From Opitutales bacterium (GTDB taxonomy: Bacteria > Verrucomicrobiota > Verrucomicrobiia > Opitutales > JABSRG01): DNA of 64,000 bases. Below, piece after piece: positions 63,835 to 64,000 of the stretch (its first letter is position 1; each line of letters starts with the position of its first letter). Under the pieces are notes generated by a model. It was not told where the DNA came from. It ran no database searches and saw only the letters and a list, made by a program, of their open reading frames with translations. A program made the position numbers and the translations under genes. The stretch lies in assembly GCA_028280845.1 (NCBI GenBank), contig JANQKZ010000038.1, forward strand, positions 124,001 to 188,000. Reading direction: 5' to 3'.

Positions 63835-64000
63835 TCAGATCTGATAGTCTACCTGGCCACTGGCCTCATGCAGGCCACACTCCCGTTTCAGCCCACTGAA
63901 ACGAGTCTCCTCAGCCTGCATGCCGGCCCCCAGCGGCGAGGTACTATGCCAGTCGCCCACGGAGACATATCCTTTTTCCCAAAGCGGGTGATACGGAAGA
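63835..64000 (-). CDS. cysH: C-terminal end of phosphoadenylyl-sulfate reductase (partial)
   Basis: The last 54 residues of a reverse-strand gene cut by the window edge; the stop is at 63835-63837. The peptide [20 protein letters not shown], then [19 protein letters not shown], is the C-terminal signature of CysH, including the conserved catalytic cysteine in KRECGLH. CysH reduces (phospho)adenylyl sulfate to sulfite with thioredoxin in sulfate assimilation. A protein reading of 12 residues follows the KRECGLH core before the stop. Confidence 0.9.
   Translation of the reverse strand, partial: LPYHPLWEKGYVSVGDWHSTSPLGAGMQAEETRFSGLKRECGLHEASGQVDYQI

Overview
The window is a 64 kb stretch of bacterial chromosome with about 60 genes (two cut by the window edges). 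It contains no rRNA, tRNA, CRISPR array, insertion sequence or prophage that I could recognise. The gene set points to a Gram-negative, probably Verrucomicrobiota (Opitutae-like) bacterium. The reasons are a PEP-CTERM secreted protein, a lipid A acyltransferase and MsbA-type exporter pair, a type IV pilus motor cluster with several paralogous ATPases, a Rho factor with a long disordered N-terminus, a Ser/Thr kinase carrying a SUMF1-type domain, and an almost complete lack of Shine-Dalgarno sequences before start codons. The phylum call is inference from gene content, not from a marker tree.

Layout. 1-4320: a run of short, unrelated, all-forward genes (methyltransferase end, phosphotransferase, VOC protein, PEP-CTERM protein, DUF2267, GFA, GNAT), followed at intervals by a degenerate repeat that resembles the 5' half of an integron attC site. 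4324-8922: metE and its divergent regulator metR, then a TfoX C-terminal domain protein and a methyltransferase. 9101-12333: a nucleotide-sugar type oxidoreductase/aminotransferase pair, divergent from a YhaM-like nuclease. 13375-22308: a reverse-strand block coaE, rho, gspE/pilB, pilT, pilB, pilC. 22419-30906: HD protein, class D beta-lactamase overlapping a membrane protein gene, mgtE, comM, SRPBCC protein, a secreted GH49-like glycosidase and yceH. 31014-35084: two more PilT-type ATPases, trhO and a secreted thioredoxin. 35265-43676: MFS transporter, ECF-like sigma factor with a small partner, a TrkA-N/RyR membrane protein, yqeY, and a kinase-FHA pair.

43861-48723: serS-tilS-ftsH on the reverse strand. 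48784-55409: forward genes for a MEKHLA protein, an LpxL-type acyltransferase with an extra C-terminal domain, an MsbA-like ABC exporter, a HAD phosphatase, a GT1 glycosyltransferase, DciA and a lycopene cyclase domain protein. 55594-60979: rpsO-pnp-surE, then a three-repeat secreted protein and a shortened tail-collar protein. 61095-64000: an ATP-grasp-like unknown, prfB with its programmed +1 frameshift intact, and the end of cysH.

Themes. Envelope and surface functions dominate: pilus motors, lipid A modification and export, nucleotide-sugar synthesis, secreted hydrolase and PEP-CTERM protein. RNA turnover and translation genes form the second group (rho, pnp, rpsO, trhO, tilS, serS, prfB, YhaM-like). 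The most unusual sequence-level signals are degenerate heptamer tandem repeats directly before four start codons, near-universal SD-less starts combined with an SD-like element kept at the prfB frameshift site, a long hairpin in the pnp leader, a perfect 15-bp inverted repeat before dciA, and the attC-like repeats near the left end.
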